Below, in pieces: positions 6,375 through 8,727 of a DNA stretch of 8,727 nt. Below the pieces are notes generated by a model. That model was not told the origin of the DNA. It made no database searches and was given only the letters and a program-made list of their open reading frames with translations. Source of the DNA: Rugosibacter sp. GTDB taxonomy: Bacteria; Pseudomonadota; Gammaproteobacteria; Burkholderiales; Rhodocyclaceae. The number at the start of each line of letters is the position of its first letter. Within the stretch, counting starts at the first letter, position 1. The stretch covers positions 1 through 8,727 of the forward strand of contig JAUSQB010000269.1 in NCBI GenBank assembly GCA_030652715.1. Reading direction: 5' to 3'. The position numbers were made by a program, and so were the translations under genes.

Positions 6375-7739
6375 ATGCAACCGCTACGCTTCATGTTGGA
6401 CCAATCCGAAATACCTACCCATTGGTACAACGTTGTTGCGGATATGCCGCATCCCCCGGCACCGACGTTGGGGCCGGATAACAAGCCCGTTCCCTTGGAG
6501 AAAATGGCAGCTATTTTCCCGATGGCCTTGCTTGAACAGGAGATGTCTTCCGAGCGATGGATTCCGATACCGGAGCCCGTGCGTGAAATTTACCGGTTGT
6601 GGCGGCCGACGCCGCTAATCAGGGCGAAACGGCTGGAAGAAATGCTGGGTACGCCCGCAAAGATTTATTACAAGAATGAAGGCGTATCGTCGGCTGGGTC
6701 GCATAAGCCAAACACGGCTGTAGCTCAGGCTTACTACAACCGTGAAGCGGGTATTCGCCGCCTGACAACCGAGACGGGTGCAGGTCAATGGGGTTCTTCC
6801 ATTGCATTTGCAGGCCAGATGTTTGGCATTGAAGTGCGCGTCTTCATGGTCAAAGTGAGTTATCAGCAAAAACCTTTTCGTCGTTCGATGATGCGTACTT
6901 GGGGTGCGGAGGTGATTGCCAGCCCTTCGAGTCTCACGCAAACAGGCCGAGATTTTTTGGCTAAAGACCCGGAAAATCCTGGTTCGCTGGGAATTGCGAT
7001 CTCTGAGGCAGTCGAAGAAGCGGCCTCACGCGCGGATACCAACTATGCACTGGGTTCGGTGCTGAATCACGTGGCTTTGCATCAGACCATCATCGGCCTG
7101 GAAGCGAAAAAACAATTTGCACTTACCGGCGATTGGCCGGATATGGTTTTTGCGCCTTGTGGTGGTGGCTCGTCATTTGCCGGCGCTGCGTTTCCATTTT
7201 TTGCTGACAATGCGGCAGGTGGACATCAAGGCAAGCCGGTGCGTCTTGTGGCAGTTGAACCCGCGTCATGTCCCACGCTGACCAAAGGCGCGTATGCCTA
7301 TGATTATGGCGATGCTTCCGGCTTTACGCCGATCATGAAGATGTACACGCTGGGCCATGACTTCATGCCGCCTGGCATTCACGCCGGTGGATTGCGCTAT
7401 CACGGAGATTCGCCTCTGGTGTCACAGCTTTATCATGAGGGGCTTATCGAGGCCATCGCTGTGCCGCAGTTGGCAACCTTTGAAGCGGGGGTCATGTTTG
7501 CGCGAGCCGAAGGGATTATCCCGGCACCTGAATCAAATCACGCTATCCGCGCTGCGATTGATGAAGCACTTCTGTGCAAAGCCAGCGGCGAAGCGAAGAC
7601 ACTCTTTGTGAATCTGACGGGGCACGGCCATTTTGATATGGCGGCTTATGATCGCTATTTCGATGGCGAGCTAGAAGACCATGTGTATGCAGAGGATGCT
7701 ATTCGGACATCTTTGCAGCATTTGCCCAAGGTGGGCTAA
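6375..7739 (+). CDS. trpB2: TrpB2-type (TrpB-like) PLP-dependent enzyme
   Basis: The 454-residue fold-type II PLP enzyme is of the TrpB2 branch, recognisable from its long N-terminal extension ([13 protein letters not shown] near 13-25, [22 protein letters not shown] near 60-81) that TrpB1 lacks. The PLP lysine is Lys111 in GSHKPNTA, the catalytic glutamate is Glu133 in TETGAGQWG, the phosphate loop is GGGSSFAG (263-270), and [10 protein letters not shown] (381-390) is present. Where TrpB has Ser near the pyridine nitrogen, this protein has LTGHGHFD with Thr415, a fairly conservative change. TrpB joins L-serine and indole to make tryptophan. Here there is no trpA or other trp gene, and the neighbours are catabolic, so deamination or beta-replacement of another hydroxy amino acid is plausible (inference). 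AGGAG (6365-6369) lies 5 nt before ATG 6375. The gap to the previous gene holds a 21-bp hairpin, so its expression may be uncoupled from the genes before it. Confidence 0.9.
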   Translation: MQPLRFMLDQSEIPTHWYNVVADMPHPPAPTLGPDNKPVPLEKMAAIFPMALLEQEMSSERWIPIPEPVREIYRLWRPTPLIRAKRLEEMLGTPAKIYYKNEGVSSAGSHKPNTAVAQAYYNREAGIRRLTTETGAGQWGSSIAFAGQMFGIEVRVFMVKVSYQQKPFRRSMMRTWGAEVIASPSSLTQTGRDFLAKDPENPGSLGIAISEAVEEAASRADTNYALGSVLNHVALHQTIIGLEAKKQFALTGDWPDMVFAPCGGGSSFAGAAFPFFADNAAGGHQGKPVRLVAVEPASCPTLTKGAYAYDYGDASGFTPIMKMYTLGHDFMPPGIHAGGLRYHGDSPLVSQLYHEGLIEAIAVPQLATFEAGVMFARAEGIIPAPESNHAIRAAIDEALLCKASGEAKTLFVNLTGHGHFDMAAYDRYFDGELEDHVYAEDAIRTSLQHLPKVG

Positions 7740-7743
7740 AAGG

Positions 7744-7765
7744 CTCTGGTAGGGGTCCCACCGAG
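7744..7765 (+). terminator. Imperfect hairpin after trpB2
   Basis: In the 36-bp gap between converging genes, CTC, GGT and GG (7744-7746, 7748-7750, 7752-7753) pair with CC, ACC and GAG (7758-7765). The left arm has two single-base bulges and the loop is GGTC. A T-rich stretch starts about ten bases later, inside the hydrolase stop region. It is the only candidate terminator for the operon in the window, but it lacks a proper T-tract. Confidence 0.3.
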
Positions 7766-7775
7766 GGAGTGTGTA

Positions 7776-8579
7776 TTATTTTCCGGAGAGGAATTCTAAA
7801 ACGATCTCATTGAATTGCTCTGGTGCCTCCATGTTTGCCATGTGACCCGCACCGATAAGGTTAAATTTTTGGACATGCGGAATGTCTTTATTTAAAAGTT
7901 CGGCAATCACGTGAAAGTCAGGCAAATCCTTTTCGCCAACAACGACCAGGGTAGGCGCATTAATATCCTGCAAACGTTTCGCTGCAGATGGATTGAGCGA
8001 TTGCTCAAAACCTTGATTCAGCCAATGCCAGCCAGGATCATTGGCGGCAATTTGTTCGAACTGCTGCCGACTTTGTGCTCGCGCTCTGACGGGTGCGAAC
8101 AATGGATGTGCAAGCCATAAGCGTTTTGCTGCAGCAATGTCACCGTTTTTGCCGTGTTGCATGATAGGTGCCATTAAGCCAAGCCAGTCTTCAGAAAAGC
8201 GGTAGCCTCCGAGTGCCGGATCAACAAGCACCAAGTGATCAAGAGAGTCTGGGTACATCAGCGAGAAGTCGAGCGCGACTCTGCCACCAAGGGATAAACC
8301 CAGAATATGGGCGCGCCCGATCTTGAAATGGTCAAGCAAGCCTTTGAGGTCTTCTGCATGCGAGAAGGCGGCTGGGGCGGATGGGGGCGATAGCCCAAAC
8401 CCGCGAAGATCGTAACGAATGACGCGATAGTGATCGGCAAATGGGGCGAATTGATCATCCCACATGTGCAGATTCAAGCCGACCCCATGCAGGAGGATGA
8501 GCGGAACACCTGATCCGGCTTGTTCAAAGTGGAAGCGGGCCCCGTTGATTGTAGCGAAGCCGATTTCAGGTGTAATCAC
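7776..8579 (-). CDS. Alpha/beta hydrolase (MhpC/PcaD-like), substrate unknown
   Basis: The 267-residue protein is a complete alpha/beta-fold hydrolase, a cytoplasmic enzyme class that cleaves esters, lactones, amides or C-C bonds. It shows the oxyanion motif LLHGVG (29-34), YDLRGFGLS (56-64), the nucleophile elbow GLSLGG (Ser96), the acid in VVGEKD (Asp218) and the base in GAGHMANME (His246). The overall pattern resembles 3-oxoadipate enol-lactonases and related esterases, but no pca neighbours are present, so no pathway name is given. The start is GTG 8579: AAGGGA (8586-8591, complement) is 6 nt upstream, and the nearby ATG at 8586 is in another frame and soon stops. The gene converges on trpB2 with a 36-bp gap, so it is a separate transcription unit that may still belong to the same catabolic island. 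Confidence 0.88.
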   Translation of the reverse strand: MITPEIGFATINGARFHFEQAGSGVPLILLHGVGLNLHMWDDQFAPFADHYRVIRYDLRGFGLSPPSAPAAFSHAEDLKGLLDHFKIGRAHILGLSLGGRVALDFSLMYPDSLDHLVLVDPALGGYRFSEDWLGLMAPIMQHGKNGDIAAAKRLWLAHPLFAPVRARAQSRQQFEQIAANDPGWHWLNQGFEQSLNPSAAKRLQDINAPTLVVVGEKDLPDFHVIAELLNKDIPHVQKFNLIGAGHMANMEAPEQFNEIVLEFLSGK

Positions 8580-8661
8580 CAGTCATCCCTTTGGGTTAAG
8601 ATCGTGGACGTTTTGGGAGGGGCTGTTACAGGGCTGTGAGGGCGAGATCGCTTTTAAGGCC
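8580..8661. other. Intergenic region upstream of the hydrolase gene
   Basis: This short gap holds the hydrolase ribosome-binding site (AAGGGA, complement of 8586-8591). Otherwise I see no convincing promoter, terminator or repeat; any control sites for a divergent hydrolase pair would have to lie here. Confidence 0.4.
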
Positions 8662-8727
8662 ATTCCATTCCTAACCTGCCAGGAATTGGGCATTTATTAC
8701 ATGGAAACTGGCGGAAGCGGTGAGATT
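8662..8727 (+). CDS. Probable 5' end of a second alpha/beta hydrolase gene (cut by window end)
   Basis: An open + strand frame reaches the window end and reads IPFLTCQELGIYYMETGG then SGEI. This lines up by eye with the N-terminus of the neighbouring hydrolase (FATINGARFHFEQAGSG), which comes just before the oxyanion strand and HG motif in that family. The start is uncertain: ATT 8662, at a natural position but a rare codon with AAGG only 2 nt upstream; TTG 8686; or ATG 8701, which would drop the first beta-strand. The frame is also open further upstream with no clear start. If real, it is divergent from the complete hydrolase gene. The evidence is a short likeness only. Confidence 0.35.
   Translation, partial: MPFLTCQELGIYYMETGGSGEI

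Noticed and set aside
7776..8579. Naming the hydrolase pcaD (3-oxoadipate enol-lactonase)
   Set aside because: The likeness is at the level of the general fold and triad; no protocatechuate genes are in the window.
8630..8680. Minus-strand frame ending in a plausible C-terminus (LKSDLALTAL then stop)
   Set aside because: An in-frame stop lies only about 15 codons upstream, so it cannot be the end of a gene entering from the right unless there is a frameshift or read-through.
8667..8686. Six-base inverted repeat ATTCCT-N8-AGGAAT
   Set aside because: Short and inside the putative hydrolase start; such repeats are expected by chance.

Overview
The window suggests a Gram-negative proteobacterium of moderate GC, most likely a betaproteobacterium of the Burkholderiales or Nitrosomonadales type. 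This rests only on the RlmD and YccA-type sequences and the mix of catabolic families, so species cannot be named. There is no rRNA, tRNA, CRISPR array or insertion sequence.

Left end (1-1410): the 3' part of rlmD (23S rRNA m5U methyltransferase) on the + strand converges on a YccA/Bax-inhibitor-1 type membrane protein gene on the - strand. They share a compact hairpin flanked by an A-tract and a T-tract, which can terminate transcription from both sides. This is ordinary housekeeping sequence.

Middle (1411-7739): a 190-bp divergent control region is followed by five + strand genes. They encode a GabD-family aldehyde dehydrogenase, a divergent DHDPS-family class I aldolase, a ketopantoate-reductase-family oxidoreductase, a D-malate/tartrate-type beta-decarboxylating dehydrogenase, and a TrpB2-type PLP enzyme. 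Genes 2 to 4 are tightly packed (18-21 bp gaps). The first and last genes are set off by about 100-130 bp, and each of those gaps holds a hairpin. The one before trpB2 is a perfect 21-bp inverted repeat with a 4-nt loop. No biosynthetic partner (trpA, leuCD, panB) is present, so the set reads as an accessory catabolic operon. Each enzyme belongs to a known superfamily, but together they do not match a pathway I can name.

Right end (7740-8727): a - strand alpha/beta hydrolase with a complete Ser-Asp-His triad converges on the operon. Upstream of it, an open + strand frame running off the window resembles the N-terminus of a second alpha/beta hydrolase. That would make a divergent hydrolase pair, perhaps part of the same catabolic island.

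How the genes may work together (inference): hydrolases release an acid or open a lactone. The ketopantoate-reductase-like enzyme and the aldehyde dehydrogenase interconvert alcohol, aldehyde and acid levels. The malate-type enzyme oxidises and decarboxylates a 2-hydroxy diacid to a 2-oxo acid. The class I aldolase makes or breaks a C-C bond at a 2-oxo acid. TrpB2 handles a beta-substituted amino acid. The strongest reasons to look again are the missing active-site residues in the aldolase and the reductase, and the orphan TrpB2.
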